Part shown: positions 18,088 to 26,784 of the stretch, piece after piece
Position numbering within the stretch: position 1 is the first letter of the stretch
Layout of the letters: each line of letters opens with the position of its first letter
Source: Streptomyces sp. NBC_00442
GTDB taxonomy: Bacteria > Actinomycetota > Actinomycetes > Streptomycetales > Streptomycetaceae
DNA: 64,000 nucleotides
Reading direction: 5' to 3'
Assembly: GCF_036014195.1 (NCBI RefSeq)
Contig: NZ_CP107918.1
Location: 806,001-870,000, forward strand
Translations under genes and position numbers: made by a program
The notes under the pieces: model-generated
What the model was told of the DNA's origin: nothing
Database searches by the model: none
Seen by the model: only the letters and a program-made list of their open reading frames with translations

Positions 18088-19500
18088 ATGAGTACGGGCC
18101 CATCGAAGGCCGCCGGCAAGAAGCGCGGCGGCAGTGGCGTCATGGCGGTCCTGCAACGCATCGGGCGCAGCCTGATGCTCCCGGTCGCCACGCTGCCCGC
18201 GGCGGCGCTCCTGGTCCGCCTCGGCGGCACGGATCTGCTCGGCCGCGAGAACTTCCCCGAGGTGATCCGCAAGCTCGGCATGGTCCTGTCGGCCGGCGGC
18301 CAGACCGTCTTCGACTATCTGCCGCTCCTGTTCGCCATCGGCGTGGCCATCGGCTTCGCCAAGAAGGCGGACGGCTCGACGGCGCTCGCGGCCACGGTCG
18401 GCTACCTGGTCTTCAAGGCCGTACTGGCCAGCGACGCCTTCCCCAAGGGCGTGGACGGCAAGCCGCTGGACGCCAAGGTCTTCGGCGGCATCATCATGGG
18501 TCTCATCGCGGCGCTGCTCTATCAGCGTTTCAGCCGGACCAAACTCCCCGAATGGCTGGGCTTCTTCGGCGGCCGCAGGCTGGTGCCGATCCTCTGCGCC
18601 TTCGCGGGCGTCGGCATGGGCATCGTGTTCGGTGTGATCTGGCCGACCGTGGGCGGCTGGTTCTACCACTTCGGTGAGTGGCTGGTGGGCACCGGCGCCT
18701 GGGGCGCGGGGATCTTCGGCCTGGTGGTCCGGGCACTGATCCCGATCGGAATGCACCACTTCTTCAGCGTCTTCCCCTGGTTCGACGCGGGCACCTACGT
18801 CAACCCCCGGACCGGCGCCGAGGTCCACGGCGACATCGCGCGCTTCCTGGCGGGCGACCCGAGCGCCGGCCAGTTCATGACCGGCGGCTTCCCGATCTAC
18901 ATGTTCGCGCTGCCGGCCGCGGCCATGGCCATCGCGCACACCGCGCGCCCCGAGAACCGCAAGATGGTCAAGGGCATGATGATCTCGGTCGCGCTCACCG
19001 CGTTCGTCACGGGTGTCACCGAGCCCATCGAGTTCAGCTTCATGTTCGTGGCGCCGCTGCTGTACGCCGTCCACGCGGTGCTGTTCGGCGTCTCCATGGC
19101 GGTCTGCTACGCCCTGGGCATCCGCGATGGCTTCGGGTTCTCCTCGGGCGCCATCGACTACGTCGTGAACTACGGCATCGCCACCAAGCCCTGGCTCCTG
19201 ATCCCCATCGGCCTGGCCTTCGCGGCGCTCTACTACGTGATCTTCCGCTTCGCGATCGTGCGCTTCGACCTTCCGACGCCGGGCCGGGAACGCGTGGAGG
19301 ACGACCCCGCCGACGGCGCCCCCGTCGTCGGAGAACCCGTCGTCGGAGAACCCATCGACGGAGAACCCATCAGCGGAGAACCCATCAGCGGCCAACACGG
19401 CGGTGAACCCGCCGACGCACCGGCGGACACACCCGTGCGCTCCCCCGCCGCCATTCCCCCGGGCGCCGCCGTGGAGGACGATCCGGCCTCCAGGGCCTGA
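18088..19500 (+). CDS. PTS sugar permease EIIC (glucose / N-acetylglucosamine family)
   Basis: Membrane permease of the phosphotransferase system, 470 residues with about ten hydrophobic segments. Family marks are RIGRSLMLPVATLPAAALL, the IPIGMHHFF loop, the NPRTG-HGDIARFLAGD segment, TGGFPIYMF and the substrate motif VTEPIEFSFMF. No EIIB (cysteine) or EIIA domain is attached or encoded nearby, so it must use partners from elsewhere, as NagE2 uses NagF. The last ~60 residues are a repetitive acidic GEP/V/I-GEP tail unlike the rest. Start at ATG 18088 from GGAGG seven bases upstream. Probably transcribed with the SIS gene. Confidence 0.9.
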   Translation: MSTGPSKAAGKKRGGSGVMAVLQRIGRSLMLPVATLPAAALLVRLGGTDLLGRENFPEVIRKLGMVLSAGGQTVFDYLPLLFAIGVAIGFAKKADGSTALAATVGYLVFKAVLASDAFPKGVDGKPLDAKVFGGIIMGLIAALLYQRFSRTKLPEWLGFFGGRRLVPILCAFAGVGMGIVFGVIWPTVGGWFYHFGEWLVGTGAWGAGIFGLVVRALIPIGMHHFFSVFPWFDAGTYVNPRTGAEVHGDIARFLAGDPSAGQFMTGGFPIYMFALPAAAMAIAHTARPENRKMVKGMMISVALTAFVTGVTEPIEFSFMFVAPLLYAVHAVLFGVSMAVCYALGIRDGFGFSSGAIDYVVNYGIATKPWLLIPIGLAFAALYYVIFRFAIVRFDLPTPGRERVEDDPADGAPVVGEPVVGEPIDGEPISGEPISGQHGGEPADAPADTPVRSPAAIPPGAAVEDDPASRA

Positions 19501-19620
19501 CGCTCCCTCGCTCCACACCCGCTCGACACCGTCCGCCTCCACACCCCGTTCGACACCGTCCACCTCCGGCTTCGCGCTCCCGCCGTCCGCATGCGGCGGA
19601 GCCCACGAAAGGAACTCTTC

Positions 19621-20673
19621 ATGCCCGGATCGCGTATCACCTTCCTCGACGGCCAGGCCGGCCAGCCGCAGGCGCTTGAGCGCGTGATCACCCATGTGCG
19701 GCAGCAGCTCGACGGCCCGGACCTCGCCCGGCTGCGCGAGGTCCGGCGCCCGCTCCTCGCCGGAATCGGCGCCTCGTACGCGGCGCTCGCCCTCCCCGTC
19801 GAGGTGCTCCGCAGCCACGGCGTACCGGCTCAGCGGGTGCTCTCCAGCGAGATCGAGGACGGCCTGCACGGCTTCGACACGGATCTCCTGATCGGGGTGT
19901 CCCAGGGCGGACGCAGCTCGGAGACGATCGCGGCGTTCAAGGCGGCGGGCGGCCCCTCGACGCTCGCCGTCCTGAACGTCAGCCCCTCCCCGCTCGGCGA
20001 ACTCGCCGAACTCACCGTCGACATGGGCAACGAACCCGACTCCTACGCCTCGACCGTCGGGTTCACCGCCACCCTCGTCGCCCTCGACCTGATCGCCGGG
20101 GCCATCGCGGGGCGCGCGGACGACCCGTGGGCGGGCATCGCCGAGCAGGCCGCGGCGGTCCGTGCCCGCGCGGCCGAGGTGGTCTCCTGTCTGCGGTCGC
20201 GCGCGGCGCTGTGCGTGGCGGCCGACTGCGTCGCCTCCGGCGCCTCCCGGGTCAGCGCGGAGGAGGCGGCCCTGCTGCTGCGCGAGGTGCCCCGCATGCC
20301 GGCCGCGGCGTCGGTCACCCGCAACTACCTGCACGGCGAGATGGAGTCGGCGGGCAACACCCTGCACCTCGTCTTCGGCGACGGCCGCGAGGTCGAGCTC
20401 GCCCGGTCCCTGTCCGGGGCCGGCCACCTCACGCTCCTGATCACCACGCAGGACGTCGACCCGGCCGGCAGCCTCGGTGTCGTACGCCTGCCCGAGAGCG
20501 CTCCCAGCGCCAGGGTCGTCCTGGAGACGGTCGTGGTGCAGGAGCTGGTGGCCGCGCTCAGCGACGAACGTGGGGTACCCATCGAGTCGTTCGTGTTCGC
20601 CAACGACGACACCAAGGAAGGCGGCGTCGACGCGGCGGACTTCGAACTGGCCTCACCGGTCGCCGCCGCCTGA
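19621..20673 (+). CDS. double-SIS sugar-phosphate isomerase/deaminase-like protein
   Basis: Cytosolic protein of 350 residues with two SIS domains, as in the isomerase half of GlmS, AgaS or fructosamine-6-phosphate deglycases. The first domain shows LLAGIGASYAALAL and the phosphosugar loop GVSQGGRSSETIAA; the second follows a CVAADCVASGASRVSAEEAALLLRE segment. There is no glutamine-amidotransferase domain. Downstream of the EIIC by 120 bp with a good AAAGGA ribosome site, it probably converts the imported sugar 6-phosphate to a glycolytic intermediate, releasing an amine or ammonia. Confidence 0.82.
   Translation: MPGSRITFLDGQAGQPQALERVITHVRQQLDGPDLARLREVRRPLLAGIGASYAALALPVEVLRSHGVPAQRVLSSEIEDGLHGFDTDLLIGVSQGGRSSETIAAFKAAGGPSTLAVLNVSPSPLGELAELTVDMGNEPDSYASTVGFTATLVALDLIAGAIAGRADDPWAGIAEQAAAVRARAAEVVSCLRSRAALCVAADCVASGASRVSAEEAALLLREVPRMPAAASVTRNYLHGEMESAGNTLHLVFGDGREVELARSLSGAGHLTLLITTQDVDPAGSLGVVRLPESAPSARVVLETVVVQELVAALSDERGVPIESFVFANDDTKEGGVDAADFELASPVAAA
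20494..20505. repeat. GAGAGCGCTCCC palindrome inside the SIS gene
   Basis: One of the thirteen close copies; read in frame as Glu-Ser-Ala-Pro with a GCT alanine codon, and flanked by AG on the right. Confidence 0.8.
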
Positions 20674-20722
20674 CCCGCCCGGTCTTGGCCGCGCCTTGCC
20701 CGTGTCTCCTCGACGGTGCGGG

Positions 20723-21739
20723 CTACTCCTCCTTGGCCGCGCGGCTCGGCTGGACCCGCTTGGGCTCCCCCGGCATCTTGGGGTAGTCCGGCGGGTACGG
20801 CATGTCGCCGAGGCGGTGATCGCGTTCGTCCCGGTCGGCGAGTTCGAGCAGCGGCTCGATGCCGAAGGCGTGATCGTCCATGTCCGCGTGCAGATCGCCG
20901 AGTTGGGCATAGCGGGCGGGCATGGTGCGCAGATCGAAGTCCTTGGGGTGTACGTCGTCGAGCTCGTCCCAGCGCAGCGGCGCCGAGACCGGGGCGTGCG
21001 GCTTGGGGCGCACCGAGTAGGCGGAGGCGATGGTGCGGTCCCGGGCCGTCTGGTTGTAGTCGACGAAGATGCGCTCGCCGCGCTCCTCCTTCCACCAGGC
21101 GGTGGTGACCTTGCCCGCCATGCGGCGTTCGAGCTCACGTCCGATGGCGATGGCACAGCGGCGCACCTCGGTGAACGTCCATCGGGGCTCGATCGGAACG
21201 AACACGTGGATGCCCCGGCCGCCGGACGTCTTGGGCCAGCCGGTGATACCCAACTCACCGAGCAGCGCGCGCAGTTCGTGCGCGACGGGCACGGCGTCAT
21301 CGAAGTCGGTGCCGGGCTGCGGGTCCAGGTCGATGCGGAGTTCGTCCGGATGGTCGGTGGCGTCGCGCCGCACCGGCCACGGGTGGAAGGTCAGACAGCC
21401 CAGCTGGGCGGCCCACAGGACGGCGGCCGGCTCGGTGGGGCAGATCTCGTCCGCGTGACGCCCGCTCGGAAACTCGATCCTGGCGGTGGGAATCCACTCC
21501 GGGAGGTTCTTCGGGGCCCTCTTCTGGAAGAACGACTCGCCGTCCACGCCGTCGGGATAGCGCTCCAGCGTGGTGGGGCGGTCCCGCAGGGCGCGGGTGA
21601 TGCCGTCGGCGACGGCCAGGTAGTACTGCGCCACGTCCAGCTTGGTGTAGCCGGCCTCGGGGAAGTACACCTTGCCCGGATTCGACAGCCGCACGGTCCG
21701 CCCGCCGGCCTCCAGCTCGATCGCCTCGCCCTTGCCCAT
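20723..21739 (-). CDS. LigD-type polymerase/primase domain protein
   Basis: Stand-alone archaeo-eukaryotic primase-like polymerase of 338 residues, the polymerase part of the bacterial end-joining enzyme LigD. It fills gaps at double-strand breaks, preferring ribonucleotides. Signs are the N-terminal LSNPGKVYFPEAGYTKLDVAQYY, SFFQKRAP, the catalytic LRIDLDP (D137, D139), KTSGGRGIHVF and VDYNQTARDRT with the third acid. ATG 21739 is chosen because MGKGEAIELE fits the family start. It is divergent from the DNA ligase by 55 bp; no ku gene is in the window. Confidence 0.92.
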   Translation of the reverse strand: MGKGEAIELEAGGRTVRLSNPGKVYFPEAGYTKLDVAQYYLAVADGITRALRDRPTTLERYPDGVDGESFFQKRAPKNLPEWIPTARIEFPSGRHADEICPTEPAAVLWAAQLGCLTFHPWPVRRDATDHPDELRIDLDPQPGTDFDDAVPVAHELRALLGELGITGWPKTSGGRGIHVFVPIEPRWTFTEVRRCAIAIGRELERRMAGKVTTAWWKEERGERIFVDYNQTARDRTIASAYSVRPKPHAPVSAPLRWDELDDVHPKDFDLRTMPARYAQLGDLHADMDDHAFGIEPLLELADRDERDHRLGDMPYPPDYPKMPGEPKRVQPSRAAKEE

Positions 21740-21794
21740 GCAGGCCACGGTAGGCGGAGGGCGCCAATGCCGCATATCGGTGAGAATCGATTCC

Positions 21795-22868
21795 ATGGAT
21801 CTCCCGGTGATGCCGCCAGTGAAGCCGATGCTCGCCAAGTCCGTGGCGAAGATTCCGCCCGGGATGCAGTACGAGGCGAAGTGGGACGGGTTCCGGGCGA
21901 TCGTCTACCGGGACGGAGCCGACGTGGTCATCGGCAGCCGCAACGGCAAGCCCCTGACCCGGTACTTCCCCGAGCTGGCGGCCGCACTCGCCCAGCGGCT
22001 GCCCGAGCGCTGCGTGGTGGACGGCGAGATCGTGATCGCGCACGAGGGGCGTCTCGACTTCGACCGGCTGACCGAGCGCATCCACCCCGCCGCGTCCCGG
22101 GTAAAGCTGCTCGCCGAACGGACCCCGGCCAGTTTCATCGCCTTCGACCTGCTGGCGCTCGGTGACGCGGCGCTCCTCGACACCCCGCTGGCCGAACGGC
22201 GCTCCCTGCTGAGAGAGGCTCTGAGAGCGGTTTCAGCCCCGGTCCACCTGGCACCCGCGACCACCGACATCGACGTGGCCCGGCGCTGGTTCGAGCAGTA
22301 CGAGGGCGCCGGACTCGACGGCGTCGTCGCCAAGCCGCTCGATCTTCCCTACCGGCCCGACGCCCGCCTCATGTACAAGATCAAGCACGAGCGCACGGCG
22401 GACGTGGTGGTGGCCGGGTACCGCCACCACAAGAGCGGCCCCGTGGTCGGCTCCCTGCTGCTCGGCCTGTACGACGCGCAGGGCGCCCTGCAGCACGTCG
22501 GCGTGTGCGCGGCGTTCTCGATGAAGCGCCGCGCCGAACTGATCGAGGAGCTCGCGCCCCTGCTCATGAACGACCCAGCGGCCGAAGGTCACCCGTGGGC
22601 CGCCTGGGCCGAGGAGGCCGCGCACGAGGGTGCCAGGCTGCCGGGTGGGACCAGCCGGTGGACCGGCAAGAAGGACCTGTCGTGGGTGGCGGTCCGGCCC
22701 GAGCGGGTGGTGGAAGTGGCGTACGACCACATGGAGGGCGACCGGTTCCGGCACACCGCGCAGTTCCGGCGCTGGCGCCCCGACCGCGCTCCCGCCGGCT
22801 GCACTTACGCCCAGCTGGAGGAGCCCGTCGGGTACGACCTCGCGGAGGTGCTGTCAGGGGGTGGGTGA
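21795..22868 (+). CDS. ATP-dependent DNA ligase
   Basis: Seals nicks through a ligase-adenylate; 357 residues, the size of LigC-type repair ligases. The adenylation motif I is YEAKWDGFRAIVYRDG with the nucleophile K29. Further motifs are VDGEIVI (III), SFIAFDLLAL (IIIa), GLDGVVAKPLDLPYRPDARLMYKIKHERTAD spanning IV and V, and an OB-fold domain ending in FRHTAQFRRWRPD (motif VI region). ATG at 21795. It pairs with the divergent polymerase gene, so the two probably share a repair or spore-germination role. The 3' end overlaps the converging transglycosylase by 15 bp. Confidence 0.93.
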   Translation: MDLPVMPPVKPMLAKSVAKIPPGMQYEAKWDGFRAIVYRDGADVVIGSRNGKPLTRYFPELAAALAQRLPERCVVDGEIVIAHEGRLDFDRLTERIHPAASRVKLLAERTPASFIAFDLLALGDAALLDTPLAERRSLLREALRAVSAPVHLAPATTDIDVARRWFEQYEGAGLDGVVAKPLDLPYRPDARLMYKIKHERTADVVVAGYRHHKSGPVVGSLLLGLYDAQGALQHVGVCAAFSMKRRAELIEELAPLLMNDPAAEGHPWAAWAEEAAHEGARLPGGTSRWTGKKDLSWVAVRPERVVEVAYDHMEGDRFRHTAQFRRWRPDRAPAGCTYAQLEEPVGYDLAEVLSGGG

Positions 22869-24113
22869 AGGGCAGCCCGGTCCGGACGGTGTGGCGCCGG
22901 GACCCGAAGCCGACGCGGGGGCGGGCGGTCCGCCGGGGCAGTCCGGCGCGCCGGGGCTGCCCGAGGGCGAGGGGCCGGTGGTCGCGCTCCCGGACGGCGA
23001 GGGCGTGGGGCCCGGCCCGCCGGGCGGCGAGGGGGACGACGACGGAGAGGCCGAAGGCGAGGGGGACGAGGACGGGGTCGGGGACGGGGAGTGGGTGGGT
23101 CCCGGGATCGAGGGGCCGCCACCGCCCGGCCGCGTCGGGACCGGAAGCGAGGGCCGCGCACTCGGCTGGGGCCCGATCACGATGCCGCCGCCCTGCTTGC
23201 GGCCGTGGTCGGCGTCGATCTGCCCCGCACTGCCCGCTCCGGGCGTGGTCGGGAGCGCTCCGTGCCCGTCCGGCACCGCATGGGTACCCCGCCGGTAGAA
23301 CTCCAGCCACGACCGCACCGTCCGCAGATAGGCGTCGGAGTGGTTGTAGCTCAGCACGGCACGGTCCAGGTCGGCGGGCACGGCGAGGTCCCGGGCGCCG
23401 GCGCACAGATAGCCTCCGGCGGCGAGCGCCGCGTCGAAGACGTTGTTGGGGTCCTTTCGCCCGTCGTCGTTGCCGTCCTGCGCCCAGGCCGACCATGTGG
23501 ACGGGATGAACTGCATGGGGCCCACCGCCCGGTCGTACCGGGCGTCGCCGTCCAGGGTTCCGTGATCGGTGTCGGCCACCCGCGCGAAGCCCGCGCCGTC
23601 GAGCACCGGCCCGAGGATCGGTGTGAGGGTCGTCCCGTGCGCGTCGACCCGCCCACCGCCCGCGTGCCCCGACTCCACTTTGCCCAGGGCGGCGAGGAGT
23701 TGCCAGGGAAGGTGGCAGCGCGGTTCGGTGCGGCGCAGCCGGCTCTGTGCCTGCTGGTAGGCGGCGAGGACGGTCGCCGGGATCCCCTCCTGCGTCCACA
23801 CCGGGTCGATCAGCGCGACACCGGGCGCGGGAGCGACGGCTCCGACCGCCTTCGGCGGGGCCTGTGGCGGGAGTTCGGCGTGAAACGACCCGTCGGAAGG
23901 GGACTCTTGACGGACCGTCACCGACGGTGGGGCGGCGGGTTCCGCCCGGCTCTGTGGCGCGGCGCGCACCAGACCGGGGGCTTGTGAGGCCGTGAGCGCC
24001 GCCATCGCTGCGGCCGCGATGGCCGTGCCGGTGAGGCCGCGCCGCAACCGTGTCCCGCCGAGCGGCCCGAGGCCGCGGGACCCGGCGACGTCACGCCACC
24101 GCGGGGCCCTCAT
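22854..24113 (-). CDS. MltB-like lytic transglycosylase, last gene of the mce operon
   Basis: Exported peptidoglycan-cleaving enzyme of 419 residues. A signal region (about 20-50) leads to the SLT domain (about 110-290), with the catalytic glutamate in LLAALGKVESGHAG and the family motifs VGPMQFIPSTW, NVFDAALAAGGYLC and AVLSYNHSDAYLRTV. The C-terminal ~120 residues are a Pro/Ser/Gly-rich tail of low complexity. The start ATG overlaps the stop of the upstream Mce-associated gene (ATGA), so the enzyme is translationally tied to the mce operon. That context suggests it opens the wall for the Mce complex. The 3' end overlaps the ligase gene by 15 bp. Confidence 0.88.
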   Translation of the reverse strand: MRAPRWRDVAGSRGLGPLGGTRLRRGLTGTAIAAAAMAALTASQAPGLVRAAPQSRAEPAAPPSVTVRQESPSDGSFHAELPPQAPPKAVGAVAPAPGVALIDPVWTQEGIPATVLAAYQQAQSRLRRTEPRCHLPWQLLAALGKVESGHAGGGRVDAHGTTLTPILGPVLDGAGFARVADTDHGTLDGDARYDRAVGPMQFIPSTWSAWAQDGNDDGRKDPNNVFDAALAAGGYLCAGARDLAVPADLDRAVLSYNHSDAYLRTVRSWLEFYRRGTHAVPDGHGALPTTPGAGSAGQIDADHGRKQGGGIVIGPQPSARPSLPVPTRPGGGGPSIPGPTHSPSPTPSSSPSPSASPSSSPSPPGGPGPTPSPSGSATTGPSPSGSPGAPDCPGGPPAPASASGPGATPSGPGCPSPTP

Positions 24114-24913
24114 GCCCCCTGCCCGAACGTGTCGATCGCGGAGATCTTCCACGTGGCTCCGCTCCCCCGCACCACGTCGACGGCGAACATGGCCGCGGCG
24201 TAGGTCGTTTCGGGCTTCTTGCCCGCCGTCCGGGTGCTGCTCTGGTCGGCGTAGACCAGAACCCGGGCCCGGCTGCCGTCGATCATCTCCACACCGCTCT
24301 CGGTCACGCTGGTCGTCAGTACCAGCTTCTGGTCCTTGCCCTGCGCCCGGACGGCGGCCAGCATGTCGCGATGTTGCTGAACCGCCTTGCCCGTCAGCAG
24401 AGTTGCGGCTGCCTTGTCGGCGGCCGCGGTGTCCGCGTAGTTGTACGAGAAGAGCGCGGCGACGGCCTTGGCGGTCTGGCCCTTGACGTCACTGGTGCGG
24501 GCGGGGTCGGTCAGGGCGGCGTTCCGGGCGGCCGGGTCGGAGCGCAACGTGTCGGCCCGGGTCGCGGCGAGCCCCGCGAACGCGCCGAGCAGGACGATGA
24601 GCACGCACAGCACGACCGGGGCCGGCACGGACGCGAGGCGGCGCAGTGCGGCGGTGGCCCCGGCGGGTATCCGCGGCGCGGGCAGGCGACCACGAGCGGG
24701 CGACTTCGGGGCATCTTCCTCCGAGGGCTTCGAACTCGCCTGCTCGCCGCGGGACTTGCCTGTCGGTTTCTCGTCGGATCCGTCGGGCAGCGACTCCTTG
24801 CGGGAACCGGCCGTCCGCCCGACGCGATCCGGCGCGGGCTCGACGGCGGCGCGGGCGGCCCCGGCATGGGCCAGCCGGCGCTGACGGTTGACCAAGTGGC
24901 GGGTCGTCGACAT
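24110..24913 (-). CDS. Mce-associated membrane protein (first of four, distal)
   Basis: 267 residues: a long charged cytoplasmic N-terminus (about 1-95), one membrane helix (VVLCVLIVLLGAFAGLAATRA) and an external NTF2-like domain ending in TWKISAIDTFGQGA. The conserved beginning of the outer domain, RNAALTDPARTSDVKGQTAKAVAALFSYNY, also appears in the paralogue at 25524. Such Mas proteins stabilise Mce transporters in actinobacteria. It lies 30 bp after the previous gene and overlaps the transglycosylase start. Confidence 0.8.
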   Translation of the reverse strand: MSTTRHLVNRQRRLAHAGAARAAVEPAPDRVGRTAGSRKESLPDGSDEKPTGKSRGEQASSKPSEEDAPKSPARGRLPAPRIPAGATAALRRLASVPAPVVLCVLIVLLGAFAGLAATRADTLRSDPAARNAALTDPARTSDVKGQTAKAVAALFSYNYADTAAADKAAATLLTGKAVQQHRDMLAAVRAQGKDQKLVLTTSVTESGVEMIDGSRARVLVYADQSSTRTAGKKPETTYAAAMFAVDVVRGSGATWKISAIDTFGQGA

Positions 24914-24943
24914 GTGCGGCTCCTGTCCGAAGGGTGAAGGGGG

Positions 24944-25471
24944 TCAGTTGGCCGCGCTGTCGCCGACCGGCGCCTGGCCGAGGGCGCTCAGCTTCCAGCC
25001 GCCCGCGGTGCGGGTGAGCTCGCCGAGCATCCGGCTGTCCTTGGCCGCGGGTTGCTGTTTGAGTGCCTGGACGGTGATCCGCAGGGCCACCATCACCCTG
25101 GCCCGGCCCGCCCGGTCGTCGAGCTCGGTGACCGCGCCGTCGAGCACCTTGGCGGTGGTGACGGTCTGCGCCTGCTGGACTTGCTTCTCGAACTCACCGC
25201 GCCCGTCCGCCAGTTGCTGACGGAGGTCGCCGGTGGTGGAGTCCTGCCACATGTCGAGGCCGTGGGCCACATCCTTGTGGTCGAGGGTGGAGAGATTCTG
25301 TACGGCCTGCTCGCCCGCCGCGAGCACCTTGTCGCGCGCGCGTGCGTAGGCGGCGGAGTCGTCGTGCGCGGCGCCGTACCAGGACCAGCCCGCCCACACC
25401 GCGAATCCGCCCGCGATCAGGGTGAGTGCCAGCGCGGCGGCGAGCAGGGGCTGGATCGTCATGCGTGCCAT
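24944..25471 (-). CDS. Mce-associated membrane protein (third)
   Basis: 175 residues, with an N-terminal membrane helix (LLAAALALTLIAGGFAVWAG) and a short extracellular alpha/beta domain containing YARARDKVLAAGEQAVQNLSTLD and ending KLSALGQAPVG. It has the same layout as the protein at 26278 and is probably its paralogue, so the four Mas genes look like two alternating types. ATG 25471 is supported by GAGGGAGC upstream and by the missing long N-terminus in the relative. Confidence 0.78.
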   Translation of the reverse strand: MARMTIQPLLAAALALTLIAGGFAVWAGWSWYGAAHDDSAAYARARDKVLAAGEQAVQNLSTLDHKDVAHGLDMWQDSTTGDLRQQLADGRGEFEKQVQQAQTVTTAKVLDGAVTELDDRAGRARVMVALRITVQALKQQPAAKDSRMLGELTRTAGGWKLSALGQAPVGDSAAN

Positions 25472-25523
25472 GGTCTTCGTGCTCCCTCGGTGCGGTGCCG
25501 GCGGTGATGGCGGCGTGCGCGGT

Positions 25524-26252
25524 CTAGCGGGCCTGGATGTCGGTGATGCGCCAGTGGCCGTCGTCCAGTTGGGCCGTGACGGTGAGCTGGGCGGCGGCCA
25601 CGGTGGCGGGCTTGCCATCCCTCTGGGCCCGTTGGTCGAGGAAGACGAGCAGCTCCGCGTGGTCGCGGGTCAGCCGGACGACGCCGCCCCGCACCACATG
25701 CGTGGTCAGAGTGAGCTTCTGCTCGGCGACCCGCTGTCTCAACTCCCCGAAGAGCGCGGCGTATTGAGTGGCTGCCCGGCCTCCGAGCAGATCCTTCGCC
25801 GCGTCCTCGGTCACGCGGGTGTCCTCGGGCACGTAGGAGAAGACCTTCCCGAGTGTGTTGCTGACGTCACCGATGACCTGCGTGGTGGCCCCGGCGTCGG
25901 TGAGCGCCCGATTGCCCGCGGCGGGAGCGTGCGTCAACTGCCGTGCCTGGATCAGCAGTCCGGACCCGAGGAGCAGAAGTGCCAGGGCGAGGACGCAGGC
26001 CAGTGCGAGCGTGCGGCGGCCGGGGCGGCGGGCGGACGCGGGAGCGCCGGAAGGGCCGTCCCGGCCGGCCTCGGCACCCAGGTCCGGGATGGAGGCCGTC
26101 GCGGACCGGTCGCCGCCCACCGGGTCGTCGGCGGAGGCCGTCGCGGACCGGTCGCCGCCCACCGGGTCGTCGGCGGAGGCCGTCGCGGACGGGTCGCCGC
26201 CCGTGGGGTCGCGGTCCGGGCCCTGGACGGCCTTCGCCTCTGCTGTGCTCAC
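25524..26252 (-). CDS. Mce-associated membrane protein (second)
   Basis: 242 residues, with an Asp/Gly/Ala-rich N-terminus (about 1-75), a membrane helix (LALACVLALALLLLGSGLL) and an external domain with NRALTDAGATTQVIGDVSNTLGKVFSYV, ending HWRITDIQAR. The N-terminus contains a near-perfect tandem repeat of 14 residues (see 26092-26211). Its outer domain matches the Mas protein at 24110. Lies 25 bp after the preceding gene in the operon. Confidence 0.8.
   Translation of the reverse strand: MSTAEAKAVQGPDRDPTGGDPSATASADDPVGGDRSATASADDPVGGDRSATASIPDLGAEAGRDGPSGAPASARRPGRRTLALACVLALALLLLGSGLLIQARQLTHAPAAGNRALTDAGATTQVIGDVSNTLGKVFSYVPEDTRVTEDAAKDLLGGRAATQYAALFGELRQRVAEQKLTLTTHVVRGGVVRLTRDHAELLVFLDQRAQRDGKPATVAAAQLTVTAQLDDGHWRITDIQAR
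26092..26211. repeat. 42-bp tandem repeat coding a 14-residue unit
   Basis: Two exact 42-bp units (26092-26133, 26134-26175) and a third degenerate one (26176-26211). They encode ASADDPVGGDRSAT units in the cytoplasmic N-terminus of a Mas protein. The exactness suggests recent slippage or unequal exchange. Confidence 0.85.
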
Positions 26253-26277
26253 GCTGTTTCTCCCTACCGGTCCGGGG

Positions 26278-26784
26278 TCAGGGTGCGGCGACCGGAACCG
26301 CGTTGAGTGCCTTCAACTTCCAGCCCGAATCGGTGCGTTCGAGCGCTGCCTCGATCCGTTTGCGGTCGGTGGTGGCCGCGCCGCCCTTCGGGGTCAGCCG
26401 CACCCGCACCGTCGCGATCAGCTTCGCGCTGCCCGATCGGTCGTCGAGTTCGGTGATGGCCGCTTCAGTGACCTCCCCGCGCGCCGAGGTCGTCGGCCTT
26501 CCGGCGCCCGTCCGGCGGAGTTCGTCGCGGAGCGGGCCCGTGGACGCGTCGAGCCAGGCGCTCAGCGTCGTGTCGGGGTGGGCGGCGTCCAGCGTCGAGA
26601 GCGCGGCCACCTGGGTGCGGCCCGCCTTCAGGGCGGCATCGCGGGAGGCGCCGTACGCGAGGGAGGAGTCGCTCCGCGCCTCCAGGTACGTCCACCCGCC
26701 GAAGACGGCGAAGGCGGCTGCGAGCGCTGTCAACGCCACGACGAGTACGCGGCGGAGTTGAGGGCTGTCCGGGAGTCGCTTCAC
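26278..26784 (-). CDS. Mce-associated membrane protein (first after mceF)
   Basis: 168 residues: an N-terminal membrane helix (VLVVALTALAAAFAVFGGW) and an external NTF2-like domain, YGASRDAALKAGRTQVAALSTLDA, ending WKLKALNAVPVAAP. Same architecture as the protein at 24944. Its ATG overlaps the mceF stop (ATGA), showing that it is part of the mce message. Confidence 0.82.
   Translation of the reverse strand: MKRLPDSPQLRRVLVVALTALAAAFAVFGGWTYLEARSDSSLAYGASRDAALKAGRTQVAALSTLDAAHPDTTLSAWLDASTGPLRDELRRTGAGRPTTSARGEVTEAAITELDDRSGSAKLIATVRVRLTPKGGAATTDRKRIEAALERTDSGWKLKALNAVPVAAP

Noticed and set aside
17080..20427. A 1115-residue open frame on the minus strand spanning the GntR, PTS and SIS genes
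   Set aside because: Only its last 256 residues (GntR) resemble a protein; the rest is low-complexity antisense of the PTS and SIS genes, which have good ribosome sites and domains.
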